From contig CAYVRW010000053.1 in assembly GCA_964453575.1 (NCBI GenBank), positions 1 to 15,913 on the forward strand: a stretch of DNA of 15,913 nucleotides. Direction: 5' to 3'. The notes beneath the pieces are model-generated. The model saw only the letters and a list, made by a program, of their open reading frames with translations. It was not told the origin of the DNA and made no database searches. The number at the start of each line of letters is the position of its first letter. Position 1 is the first letter of the stretch. The position numbers and the translations under genes are program-made. Positions 1 to 7,189 of this stretch are shown one piece after another. Source of the DNA: JABDBK01 sp964453575 (GTDB taxonomy: Bacteria > Pseudomonadota > Gammaproteobacteria > DSM-16500).

Positions 1-52
1 CCAAGTCGCTTAAAACAACTATGACCATACTTTTTTAAACCGCTATAAATAA

Positions 53-81
53 TTGACTTGCTCCAATCCAATTGATACCCT
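53..81 (+). promoter_or_regulatory. Conserved upstream box, possible promoter of the first repeat-protein gene
   Basis: TTGACT at 53-58 is followed 17 bases later by TACCCT at 76-81, a good -35 with a poor -10. The 36-base stretch 52-87 matches 3690-3725 at 33 positions, and that copy sits at almost the same place before the paralogous gene at 3770. A second candidate -10, TATAAT at 114-119, is also conserved in the other copy (3747-3752) but has no good -35. Conservation shows duplication, not necessarily promoter function. The box could equally be part of a dispersed repeat. Confidence 0.35.
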
Positions 82-138
82 CCACCCTACTTTAATCAAA
101 TATTAATAATTTGTATAATTATAAAACTGGAGTGATCT

Positions 139-1185
139 ATGTTTCCGCAAAATAACTCATCCCCATCTATACCTAATAAAGCTGAAAAAATTTATAAGTT
201 TAGCTCATCTTGTGAAGAACGCTTAAGTCAGGCAATTTCTTATTTAAGTCAAGCTACCCCTCCTCTGGATACCGCTGCCAATATTGCCGAAATAAAACAA
301 CATATCATCATAGAAAAAGGGCATATTAAAGACTCTACTGTATACTCCACTCGAGATCTGGATGATTTTTTGTATGTGCTTGAAGTGTTGCTCAAAAAAA
401 ATCCAAAACTTCTTACACAATCAAACTTAGACCTGCTATTGAAGAATATCGACCACATATTTGAGATTTATTCAGGATTTACCTGTCTAGAAAATATTTT
501 TGATGGGATTACCCAAACTAACTTTGGTCTACTTATCCGACATGCTCCCTATGCGGGTGCTACCGGAGAGGCAATGGGAATATTGCTGAAAGCCAATCTT
601 CCTCAATACATAGAACCAGTGCTCAACTCGCGCCCTCAGTGGGCCGTGAAAGTCGCACCCGGTATTCGTGCTTTAAGTGAAGCAGAACCAAGGCTTGATA
701 CGCCTGATAACATTGCTTTACTAATCGAGCAAGCGCCATTTGCTGATAGCATTGCACACTGTCTTCTTCACCTAAGAACACTAACAAATGAAAGGCATGA
801 TACCCAAGCAAATTTTATCGAGCTAATCCAAATCGCTGAACATGCAGAAAAAATTCAATCTGCACTTTATGATTTACTATATTCAGCAAATTTCTATGGT
901 ATATCCAAAGATGATTTACAATTAGTTTTTACTTTATGCATAGCATATGCTCCGCGGGCAACCTCAAGCGATGATTTAGTCTATAAGGTGAAAGAAGGTT
1001 ATTCTGCATTTTATAGGGCGAGAAATGCAGATATTTCTACTGGAAAAGAACAAACAATCTCAGCACCGAATGAATTTAATGATACTTCAAAAAAACCTGG
1101 TTTATTTATGAATAAGAAAACTCCTCTTGATTCTTCCAAATCAGATACCTTAGAACTAATCGATAAGTTATCGAGTTTCTTCTAA
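139..1185 (+). CDS. Helical-repeat protein, short paralogue of the 3770-5452 product, candidate secreted protein
   Basis: 348 residues, no signal peptide and no membrane segment, so made as a soluble protein. From about residue 19 to 310 it consists of loosely repeated helical units of about 35 residues with the pattern NxxLLIxxAPxAxxIxxxLxxL (for example around residues 127-160, 186-215 and 225-255). The whole repeat region aligns with residues 260-535 of the protein encoded at 3770-5452; both start with MF(T/P)QNNS and both end the repeats with a KPGLF motif. The start is fixed by a GGAG at 129-132 and by identity of the first residues with the paralogue. It lacks the LRR region present in the paralogue. 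Similar repeats occur, as far as I recall, in large Legionella-type proteins, some of them type IV effectors. Secretion here is an inference. The molecular function is unknown. Confidence 0.8.
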   Translation: MFPQNNSSPSIPNKAEKIYKFSSSCEERLSQAISYLSQATPPLDTAANIAEIKQHIIIEKGHIKDSTVYSTRDLDDFLYVLEVLLKKNPKLLTQSNLDLLLKNIDHIFEIYSGFTCLENIFDGITQTNFGLLIRHAPYAGATGEAMGILLKANLPQYIEPVLNSRPQWAVKVAPGIRALSEAEPRLDTPDNIALLIEQAPFADSIAHCLLHLRTLTNERHDTQANFIELIQIAEHAEKIQSALYDLLYSANFYGISKDDLQLVFTLCIAYAPRATSSDDLVYKVKEGYSAFYRARNADISTGKEQTISAPNEFNDTSKKPGLFMNKKTPLDSSKSDTLELIDKLSSFF

Positions 1186-1214
1186 AGGTAAGCTTGGTGC
1201 GTAATCCATCATTA

Positions 1215-1249
1215 ATTATTCGCCATATAAGCAACAAATGGCTAATAAT
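1215..1249 (+). terminator. Hairpin downstream of the first repeat-protein gene, possible terminator
   Basis: Arms 1215-1226 and 1238-1249 pair at 11 of 12 positions around an 11-base loop, 30 bases after the stop codon. It is followed only by CTATCATTTTC, not a clean T tract, so it may be a weak or Rho-assisted terminator or simply an mRNA 3'-end stabiliser. Confidence 0.4.
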
Positions 1250-1335
1250 CTATCATTTTCAGTCATAATAACCCTATATCCTTTAGCTGGGATGTTAAAA
1301 TATAAGAAGGATATTAATTATTATGGCTGAACATT

Positions 1336-3579
1336 ATGATGAAATATCTGAAAATTTTTACCCCAAAATTTCATTATGAGTTTATTGTTGTTCTTTGGGT
1401 TGCAGCCGCAGTCCTTGGTCTTGTCTATTTACTGCAGGCAGGTCATCCTTTCAAAATTGGTGAAACAAGTAATCCTTTAGCGGAAAGTACTCTTGCGCAA
1501 AATACTATAAAAAAAATATTTCCTTATAGCGGCAGTAGTTTATTTATTTTTTATGAAAATAATAAGTTAACCGTTAATAATGCTGATTTTGAATCCTATA
1601 TCAATAAATCACTTTCTCATTTAAAAAATCTTTCTTTCAAAAATAGAGTGACATCACCGTATAAAAATTCAAAACAAATTTCAGAAAATAAGCATGCTGC
1701 TTATGCAGTCATGGAAACGAACTTATCGGCTGATAAACTGGCATCTTCCATTGATGAGATTAGAAATGCGTTGGGAAAATCCAATAAGTTTACGACGTTG
1801 TTAGGCGGTGAAGCTGCATTCATTGCAGATGTAACGCAATTAAGTAAAAGCAATTTAATTCGCGGTGAGCTTATTGCCTTACCTATTTGTTTTATTGCCA
1901 TGATTTTTATATTTGGCAGTCTTACTTCAGCACTTGTTACCATTGCATCGGGTATCATTAGCATTATCATTATTAATGCCTGTTTAAATTTATTAGGACA
2001 TTACATTGATTTATCCATTTACGTAGTAAATATTGCATCGTTGTTAGGATTAGGATTATGCTTGGATTACAGCCTGTTAATCATCTATCGATTTCATGAA
2101 GAATGGCCTTGTTATACTGCTTGTAAACCTACTATTCGCATTACCTTGGAAAATTCTGGCAGGGCGATTATTTTTAGCGGCTTTATTTTTTTAATAAGTA
2201 TGGCTTCCCTCATGTTTTTTCCTAACAATGTGCTGCGATCCATGGGGATTGCGAGTATTTTTATTGTATCCATTACTATGCTGTGTTCACTTACCTTTAT
2301 ACCTTCGATGTTATGCTTAGTGGTAAGAGGACATCCGGATGTTACTCGAGCAAATCAAAGTTCAGAAGGTGAAATAGAAAATCATAACTGGTATCAGTTG
2401 GCCTTATTAGTGATGAAATATCCCTTTGTTTTTTGTGTTGGGGTTATTTTAATTTTGGTATTTTTAGGATATCCGTTTTTAAATGTTAAACTTAATAATT
2501 CCGATGCAAAAGTCTTGCCAGCTTGGACTGAAAGCCGAAAAATTGTAGATAATTTTGAAAAATATTTTAACGCGGAAAAATTAGAGCCAATGATTATTCT
2601 TTTTAAAGCTAAAGATAAAAATATCTTAAATCGTGATAATATTGCAGCATTATATGATTATGCGCAACGTCTAAAAAAAGATACCAGAGTAAAAAATGTT
2701 TCTAGTATTGTATCCATGAATTCAACGTTTAATAAAAAAGAATATCAACAATTATATCAATCATCAAAATTGCCCTTTAATGATTACGAAACTCAAGTTT
2801 TTCATAGTATCGTTAAAGGGAGATATACTGTCATGAATGTCACAAGCAAATATTCCAAAGATGATAAGCGTAATGCGGCATTAGTTAAAACTATTCGCAA
2901 TAACTCTATTGGCAATCATATCACTAAACAAGTTACTGGGTTTTCAGCAAATACTCTTGACTCAATTGATAGTATTTATCAATTATTTTTTAAAATAGTT
3001 ATCTTTATTAGTATAGTTACTTATCTTGCTTTACTGTTTTTACTGCGTTCTCTGATATTGCCTTTGAAAGCCATTGTGATGAATTTATTAAGTTTAAGCG
3101 TGTGCTATGGCATGCTGGTGTTTATTTTCCAAGAAGGCCATTTTGCTCGTCTATTGGGATTTGAATCAGTTGGCTTTACCGACATGAATTTACCCATATT
3201 AATATTTTTTGTTTTATATGGTTTATCGATGGATTATGAGATATTTTTATTAGCTCGTATCCATGAGTTTTATGTAAAAACTAAAGATAATACTTTAAGC
3301 ATTGCTTTAGGCATAGAAAGAAGCGCTAAAATTATTACGAGTGCAGCTGTAATTTTAGTGATAGTCAGCAGCGCCTTTGTGACTTCAGATTTGGTTTTTA
3401 TTAAAGCCTTTGGTTTAAGCGTAGCTTTGGCCATCATCGTAGATACTACGCTTATACGCTTATTATTAGTACCTGCCACTATGCGTTTATTTGGCGATTC
3501 GAATTGGTATATTCCTAAGTGGTTAGATAGAGTGTTGCCTAAGTTCAATTTTCATGAAGAACCTAAGTGTAAAATATAA
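1336..3579 (+). CDS. MMPL/RND-superfamily exporter
   Basis: 747-residue inner-membrane protein with the duplicated RND layout: one helix near residues 15-34, a periplasmic domain to about 170, five helices at about 174-335, a second half starting with a helix near 362-383, another periplasmic domain to about 548, then helices to about 716. Each half has the family core motif in its transmembrane block: GLGLCLDYSLLIIYRFHE (about 237-255) and YGLSMDYEIFLLARIHE (about 628-644), the latter almost the textbook MMPL signature. The end, LVPATMRLFGDSNWYIPKWL, is also typical. MMPL proteins use proton-motive force to export lipids, lipid-linked molecules or drugs; the substrate here cannot be read. 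Two adjacent ATGs (1336, 1339) have no close Shine-Dalgarno sequence; an AGAAGGA lies 24 bases upstream and serves a short out-of-frame ORF better. It stands alone between the two repeat-protein paralogues. Confidence 0.9.
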   Translation: MMKYLKIFTPKFHYEFIVVLWVAAAVLGLVYLLQAGHPFKIGETSNPLAESTLAQNTIKKIFPYSGSSLFIFYENNKLTVNNADFESYINKSLSHLKNLSFKNRVTSPYKNSKQISENKHAAYAVMETNLSADKLASSIDEIRNALGKSNKFTTLLGGEAAFIADVTQLSKSNLIRGELIALPICFIAMIFIFGSLTSALVTIASGIISIIIINACLNLLGHYIDLSIYVVNIASLLGLGLCLDYSLLIIYRFHEEWPCYTACKPTIRITLENSGRAIIFSGFIFLISMASLMFFPNNVLRSMGIASIFIVSITMLCSLTFIPSMLCLVVRGHPDVTRANQSSEGEIENHNWYQLALLVMKYPFVFCVGVILILVFLGYPFLNVKLNNSDAKVLPAWTESRKIVDNFEKYFNAEKLEPMIILFKAKDKNILNRDNIAALYDYAQRLKKDTRVKNVSSIVSMNSTFNKKEYQQLYQSSKLPFNDYETQVFHSIVKGRYTVMNVTSKYSKDDKRNAALVKTIRNNSIGNHITKQVTGFSANTLDSIDSIYQLFFKIVIFISIVTYLALLFLLRSLILPLKAIVMNLLSLSVCYGMLVFIFQEGHFARLLGFESVGFTDMNLPILIFFVLYGLSMDYEIFLLARIHEFYVKTKDNTLSIALGIERSAKIITSAAVILVIVSSAFVTSDLVFIKAFGLSVALAIIVDTTLIRLLLVPATMRLFGDSNWYIPKWLDRVLPKFNFHEEPKCKI

Positions 3580-3596
3580 CTCACCATTCCATCCCC

Positions 3597-3611
3597 AGCA
3601 AAATTTTTGCT
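3597..3611. repeat. 15-base perfect palindrome after the exporter gene
   Basis: AGCAAAA and TTTTGCT flank a single central T, 17 bases beyond the exporter stop. There is no room for a normal loop unless the inner A-T pairs open. It could end transcripts of the exporter gene or mark the edge of the repeated block that follows at 3632. Confidence 0.35.
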
Positions 3612-3631
3612 TACAGCTCCCTCTGGGCACC

Positions 3632-3668
3632 CCTGCTTACCCCTTCCGACAATTCCACCGATGATTCA
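3632..3668. repeat. Direct repeat copy 1 (second copy at 5406-5442)
   Basis: Thirty-seven bases that match 5406-5442 at 36 positions (C at 3647, A at 5421). Here the segment is intergenic, upstream of the 3770 gene; at 5406 it is the last coding part of that same gene and, on the other strand, the C-terminus of the convergent gene. On the minus strand this copy stays open in the same frame and ends at a TAA at 3611-3613, reading ESSVELSEGVSR then a different tail. Confidence 0.8.
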
Positions 3669-3690
3669 AGACTTATTAAGTTTTCTGGTA

Positions 3691-3719
3691 TTGACTTACT
3701 CCAATCCCATTGATACCCT
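3691..3719 (+). promoter_or_regulatory. Conserved upstream box, possible promoter of the LRR/helical-repeat gene
   Basis: TTGACT at 3691-3696 and TACCCT at 3714-3719 are 17 bases apart, as in the copy at 53-81. The similarity runs again just before the start codon (TATAATTATAAAA, then GGTGATCT or GAGTGATCT and ATG). TATAAT at 3747-3752 is an alternative -10. Together with the repeat at 3632-3668 this box may belong to one larger repeated block. Confidence 0.35.
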
Positions 3720-3769
3720 GCACCCAAAATACAATATAACAATTTATATAATTATAAAAAAGGTGATCT

Positions 3770-5452
3770 ATGTTTACTCAAAACAACTCAGCACAAACTG
3801 CGCCAATGCTTACCTTAGAACAACGTAAAGAATTATGTCTGAAGAATAAAAACTATCGTGAAGCTATTGAAGTAGCCAAAATTTATCAACAAAAAGGTCA
3901 ATCAGACACAGTTAAATGGTTAGCACATGCCATGGCGTTTGCGCCCAATGGTTTAAATGATATACAACAGCTCGTTAATCTTCCAGAATTTTTAACACCC
4001 ATTACCAAGTTAGAATGGGCAGCTTTTCTCTTTCAAGATAAATATATTCCTTTATTAAATATTCTTAAAAATTCGGTCACTGAACTATCACTTGGCTCTG
4101 ATTTTCCATCTGAGGCGGTCAATAAACACTTGGCCCGTTTCATTGCTGAAAGCAAAATACTTACAACGTTAGATCTTAATACATCCATTACAGCATACGA
4201 TCCTCTACTCGCTGATCATATGAAATTTATTGCATATGGATTAAAGCTCAATACTTCTTTAAAAGCATTAATTTTATGTGACCAACATATTGGTGATGAA
4301 GGTCTTGCTATATTGGCCCAGGCTTTAGTGAATAGTCCTAACATTCAATTAGAAAAGCTTAATTTGTATGGTGCTGGCATAACTGCACAAGGTCTTGCGG
4401 CATTTAAAGAAGCCACAAAAGCTCATCCAATTAATTGGATCCATACGGATATTGGAGATCATACTGCAGATGTCGTTAAAAAAATTATGAAGGTATTCAA
4501 AAAGTCTGATGAAACAGAAGAAATAATACCCGCACAGACTGAATTTAAGTATAGTCCAAACTGTGACCGCTTCTTAAAAGAGGCAATTTTTTATTTAAGT
4601 AAAGCAACCCCTCGTCTGGATACTCCTGTCAACATTGCCCGAATAAAACAACATATCATAATAGAAAAGTCAACTTCTCAAAGCCTTGTTCCTCAACACC
4701 TCATCTCTTTTATGGTCGTGCTTAGTATGTTAAGCGAAAGGAAAAATCTTCTCACACAACCAAACTTAAACCTGTTATTTCAGCATGTCGATGACATAAT
4801 GCAGATTCATAGAGGACTTAGCGCTCTAAAATATTTTTTTGATGGAATTACCCAAGATCACTTTAATCTACTCATTAAGCATGCTGCCAAGGCGGGTCAT
4901 ATCGGAGAAGGCATGAGCATTTTATTGGATGCAAAGCTTAATATAGATCAGTACATAGACCTGCTCATCAAGCACGCTCCTTATGCAGAGAAAATTGCAG
5001 CAGGTATTAGGGCGTTAAGTAAAGCAGATCCAAGACTTGATACTCCCCAGAATATTGACTTGTTAATCCAGCAGGCACAATATGCTGATACGATTGAAAA
5101 ATGCCTTGATCACCTAAGAACAATACCGAAACCGGGACTTGATACTTACGCAAACTTTATGAAGCTAATCCATACTGCTCCACATACAAAAAAGATTCTA
5201 TGGGCAAATATTTTTCTATTACTTTCACCAAAGGTATATGGTTTAAGCGAAAATGATTTACAAAGGGGTTTTGATTTATGTATACAATATGCTCCGCAGT
5301 CAAAAGATGAGCAGGATTTATTGAATAAAGTGAAAGCTTGTATTGCACAATCAAAGCCGGGATTATTTAATCAACCTCCTGTTAGTGCTACACAAAATAA
5401 TTCCTCCTGCTTACCCCTTCAGACAATTCCACCGATGATTCATAAGGTATAA
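3770..5452 (+). CDS. LRR plus helical-repeat protein, candidate secreted protein
   Basis: 560 residues, soluble, no signal peptide. Residues 15-100 form a helical, possibly TPR-like region. Residues about 103-220 are ribonuclease-inhibitor-type leucine-rich repeats: SLKALILCDQHIGDEGLAIL followed by LEKLNLYGAGITAQGLAAF is diagnostic. Residues 260-535 are the helical repeats shared with the 139-1185 product, with units such as RLDTPxNIxLLIxxAxYAxxI. LRR domains bind proteins, and repeat proteins of this style are common among effectors of intracellular gammaproteobacteria; export is inferred only. AAGGTG at 3760-3765 supports the ATG at 3770. The last 15 residues or so come from the 37-base repeat also found upstream of the gene, and the final 65 bases overlap the convergent gene on the minus strand, so the true C-terminus may have been replaced. 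DNA identity with the first paralogue is high in places (291-308 equals 4642-4659), suggesting recent duplication. Confidence 0.82.
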   Translation: MFTQNNSAQTAPMLTLEQRKELCLKNKNYREAIEVAKIYQQKGQSDTVKWLAHAMAFAPNGLNDIQQLVNLPEFLTPITKLEWAAFLFQDKYIPLLNILKNSVTELSLGSDFPSEAVNKHLARFIAESKILTTLDLNTSITAYDPLLADHMKFIAYGLKLNTSLKALILCDQHIGDEGLAILAQALVNSPNIQLEKLNLYGAGITAQGLAAFKEATKAHPINWIHTDIGDHTADVVKKIMKVFKKSDETEEIIPAQTEFKYSPNCDRFLKEAIFYLSKATPRLDTPVNIARIKQHIIIEKSTSQSLVPQHLISFMVVLSMLSERKNLLTQPNLNLLFQHVDDIMQIHRGLSALKYFFDGITQDHFNLLIKHAAKAGHIGEGMSILLDAKLNIDQYIDLLIKHAPYAEKIAAGIRALSKADPRLDTPQNIDLLIQQAQYADTIEKCLDHLRTIPKPGLDTYANFMKLIHTAPHTKKILWANIFLLLSPKVYGLSENDLQRGFDLCIQYAPQSKDEQDLLNKVKACIAQSKPGLFNQPPVSATQNNSSCLPLQTIPPMIHKV

Positions 5453-6548
5453 ATTTAATATCATCACCTTTTAAAATTTTACTTTTCGTAATGATAGGAT
5501 CACCCAAAGCTTGAGTCTTATCAGCACGAATCCCGCACTTAGCTATGTTGGCATGCGATGATGAAGTGGGTTTAGCATGATGGGTTTGAGCTATGGGAGG
5601 GGGATTTTTGCTATGATTCACGCATGAGAAAAACAGCTTACTTATTGTCATACCTATTAAACTGCCAGCAAGCATACCTGCCAGCGCACAGACGACGGGA
5701 GCAAATAACAGAGAAAGTCCGAGGGTAGGCACAGCAAACATAGGGCCTAATAAAAAACTTCCTACCATAAACCCTGCCATGGCCCCTGCAGCCCCACCTA
5801 CGAGGTCTAACAAATAATTGCGCTCGGGCTTAGACGGCAGCAAAGGGGGCGGTTTATCCCTAGGATCAATCACGTGTTTTTCTCCTAAAAATGATATTTG
5901 GGTTGCTTCAAAGTTTCTAATTTCATCAAGATCAAGTCTTCCGTCAGGTTTTATAAAAGTATTAAAAGCTTCTGCGAGTAATTTAGAGCCAAGTTTTTTG
6001 GTAATTTCTTGCAAAAGATTATCTTCTTTAATCTTTGCTCCTCGCTTTGTTTTTTTAAGTATGTCACTGAAATATTGAGAGGTGAAAACGGTTATTTTTC
6101 TTTGCTTAAAAGACACTTTTTCAGTGTTTTTTGCAATGCATAACATCCATTTCGCGGGGTCTTCTTTATGATACATTAACACCAAACCACAACGCTTGCT
6201 ATCATCCCTTACATATCCAAATGACAAATTATTTCGAACAGCCAATTCATAATCATTTGTTTTAACAATCAAACTATTCCAAATAATTTGGATAAAAGCT
6301 CCTCCACACATATCGCCTTGAAAATAACAAAAAGGCGTGCGAACGTTATTCCAACCGTTAAAAAAATAGTGCGTGGTATCATCATAAAATTTATTTTTTG
6401 GATAAAACATTACCCTAGGAATATCTTTGTCGATATACCCTTGGGCAACGTCAGCTGGATCTTTCTGAACGTAAAGCTTAATATCACTGAATTTAGTTGT
6501 CCACGTTAATCCTTTATTATAATTAAAATTCCACCGCATTAATGACAT
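5388..6548 (-). CDS. Unrecognised protein with a glycine-rich membrane hairpin
   Basis: 386 residues; I do not recognise the family. Residues 1-240 are a soluble, aromatic-rich part (Trp and Tyr frequent in the first 90 residues, GDMCGGAFIQIIW near 78-90). A proline run at 233-236 leads into a hydrophobic stretch at about 248-307 with glycine-zipper spacing (GGAAGAMAGFMVGSFLLG, later AGMLAGSLIGM), which could form two membrane helices. A polar, Ser/Pro/His-rich tail follows. There is no signal peptide. A soluble N-domain followed by a Gly-rich hairpin is seen in membrane-inserting effectors and toxins, but nothing here proves such a role. The start has AGGG six bases upstream. It lies 42 bases downstream of the deacylase gene on the same strand and could be co-transcribed; TTGATT (6589-6594) with CATAAA (6566-6571) is a weak promoter of its own. 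Its 3' end overlaps the convergent LRR gene by 65 bases within a repeated segment. Confidence 0.7.
   Translation of the reverse strand: MSLMRWNFNYNKGLTWTTKFSDIKLYVQKDPADVAQGYIDKDIPRVMFYPKNKFYDDTTHYFFNGWNNVRTPFCYFQGDMCGGAFIQIIWNSLIVKTNDYELAVRNNLSFGYVRDDSKRCGLVLMYHKEDPAKWMLCIAKNTEKVSFKQRKITVFTSQYFSDILKKTKRGAKIKEDNLLQEITKKLGSKLLAEAFNTFIKPDGRLDLDEIRNFEATQISFLGEKHVIDPRDKPPPLLPSKPERNYLLDLVGGAAGAMAGFMVGSFLLGPMFAVPTLGLSLLFAPVVCALAGMLAGSLIGMTISKLFFSCVNHSKNPPPIAQTHHAKPTSSSHANIAKCGIRADKTQALGDPIITKSKILKGDDIKFIPYESSVELSEGVSRRNYFV
5406..5442. repeat. Direct repeat copy 2 (first copy at 3632-3668)
   Basis: 36 of 37 bases match 3632-3668. This copy codes on both strands: the plus strand gives CLPLQTIPPMI near the end of the LRR protein, the minus strand gives ESSVELSEGVSR at the end of the membrane-hairpin protein. 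The single difference gives Q/P on the plus strand but is silent on the minus strand (TCT/TCG, Ser). Confidence 0.8.
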
Positions 6549-6590
6549 ATTGTACCCTATTTATTTTTATGTTTTTTCAGCAGCCCTAAA

Positions 6591-7046
6591 TCAATGTGTT
6601 GTAATCATTTTTGGTTTTACTAAATCCATAAAATCTTGGTAACTCATTTTTACCAATTCTGCATGAGATCCTGAGTTAAATACAATATCATCATGCGACA
6701 AATGTTTGGAAACGTAAACAGGCATTCCATATAAATTTCCAAATGGCGGCATGGCGCCGAGCTCGCATTCCGGAAATTTTGCTTTGAAGTCCGACTCCCT
6801 GGCTAAATCTATATCAGTATGTCCTGTTACTTCTCTAAGTGATGCAAAATTAACATGATGATTGGCAGGTAAAACAACCATGGCCAATTGATCACCGATT
6901 TTGACAATGACGGTTTTTGCCATTTTTTTACCTGAAACATGGGCTGATGCTGCAATTTCTTGGGCTGTATAGCCTGGAGAATGCGGAATAATAGTATAAT
7001 TAACGTGATGACTTTCAAAGTAATCTTTTAGCATTTTGTTTGGCAT
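6591..7046 (-). CDS. YbaK/EbsC/ProX-family aminoacyl-tRNA deacylase
   Basis: About 151 residues from the chosen start, the usual size of the free-standing YbaK/ProX editing domain (INS superfamily). Members hydrolyse mischarged tRNA such as Ala-tRNA(Pro) or Cys-tRNA(Pro) in the cytoplasm. Family marks are the N-terminal lead-in ending in HSPGYTAQEIAASAHVSGKK, then MAKTVIVKIGDQLAMVVLPA with the conserved catalytic-type Lys in KTVIVK, and the GAMPPFGNLYGMPVYV loop. Which tRNA it edits cannot be told from sequence. The reading frame is open to an ATG at 7076, but that codon has no Shine-Dalgarno sequence and lies about three bases from a likely -10 (TATACT, 7079-7084). The ATG at 7046 is preceded by a G-run and starts MPNKMLKDYF, the normal family beginning, so I prefer it. 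The hairpin-membrane gene follows 42 bases downstream on the same strand. Confidence 0.85.
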   Translation of the reverse strand: MPNKMLKDYFESHHVNYTIIPHSPGYTAQEIAASAHVSGKKMAKTVIVKIGDQLAMVVLPANHHVNFASLREVTGHTDIDLARESDFKAKFPECELGAMPPFGNLYGMPVYVSKHLSHDDIVFNSGSHAELVKMSYQDFMDLVKPKMITTH

Positions 7047-7078
7047 AAAACCCCCCACAAAACAGACTACACCCATTT

Positions 7079-7084
7079 AGTATA
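7079..7084 (-). promoter_or_regulatory. Possible -10 box of the deacylase gene
   Basis: TATACT on the minus strand, 32 bases before the preferred start codon at 7046. The only -35-like sequence, TGCACA at 7104-7109, is 19 bases away, so the call is weak. It would place the transcription start near 7072, which argues against translation from the ATG at 7076. Confidence 0.3.
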
Positions 7085-7143
7085 ATCCAAATTGTGCTTT
7101 TTATGTGCATTTAAAAAAGCCTATAAATCATAATGTTAACCCA

Positions 7144-7152
7144 TGGTATAAT
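7144..7152 (+). promoter_or_regulatory. Extended -10 promoter of the truncated regulator gene
   Basis: TGGTATAAT is a perfect extended -10 (TGnTATAAT), 38 bases before the ATG at 7190. No convincing -35 lies 17 bases upstream (TAAATC), which extended -10 promoters tolerate. The truncated gene therefore still looks expressed. Confidence 0.5.
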
Positions 7153-7189
7153 AGACAAAACTATTATTTAAGAAAAAAAGGTGTTAATT

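Noticed and set aside
92..110. Two TTAAT boxes 11 bases apart, recalling a PmrA site of Legionella/Coxiella effector genes
   Set aside because: The flanking bases do not fit the consensus, the distance to the -10 is too short, and the paralogous promoter at 3731-3752 lacks the boxes. AT-rich chance is likelier.
3607..3828. 73-residue plus-strand ORF before the LRR gene
   Set aside because: It overlaps the start of the LRR gene in another frame, covers the repeat and upstream box, and has no Shine-Dalgarno sequence or protein similarity.
5900..5960. EF-hand-like stretch KPDGRLDLDE in the membrane-hairpin protein
   Set aside because: Only the second half of the calcium loop fits; the first two acidic positions are Phe and Lys, and there is no second EF hand.
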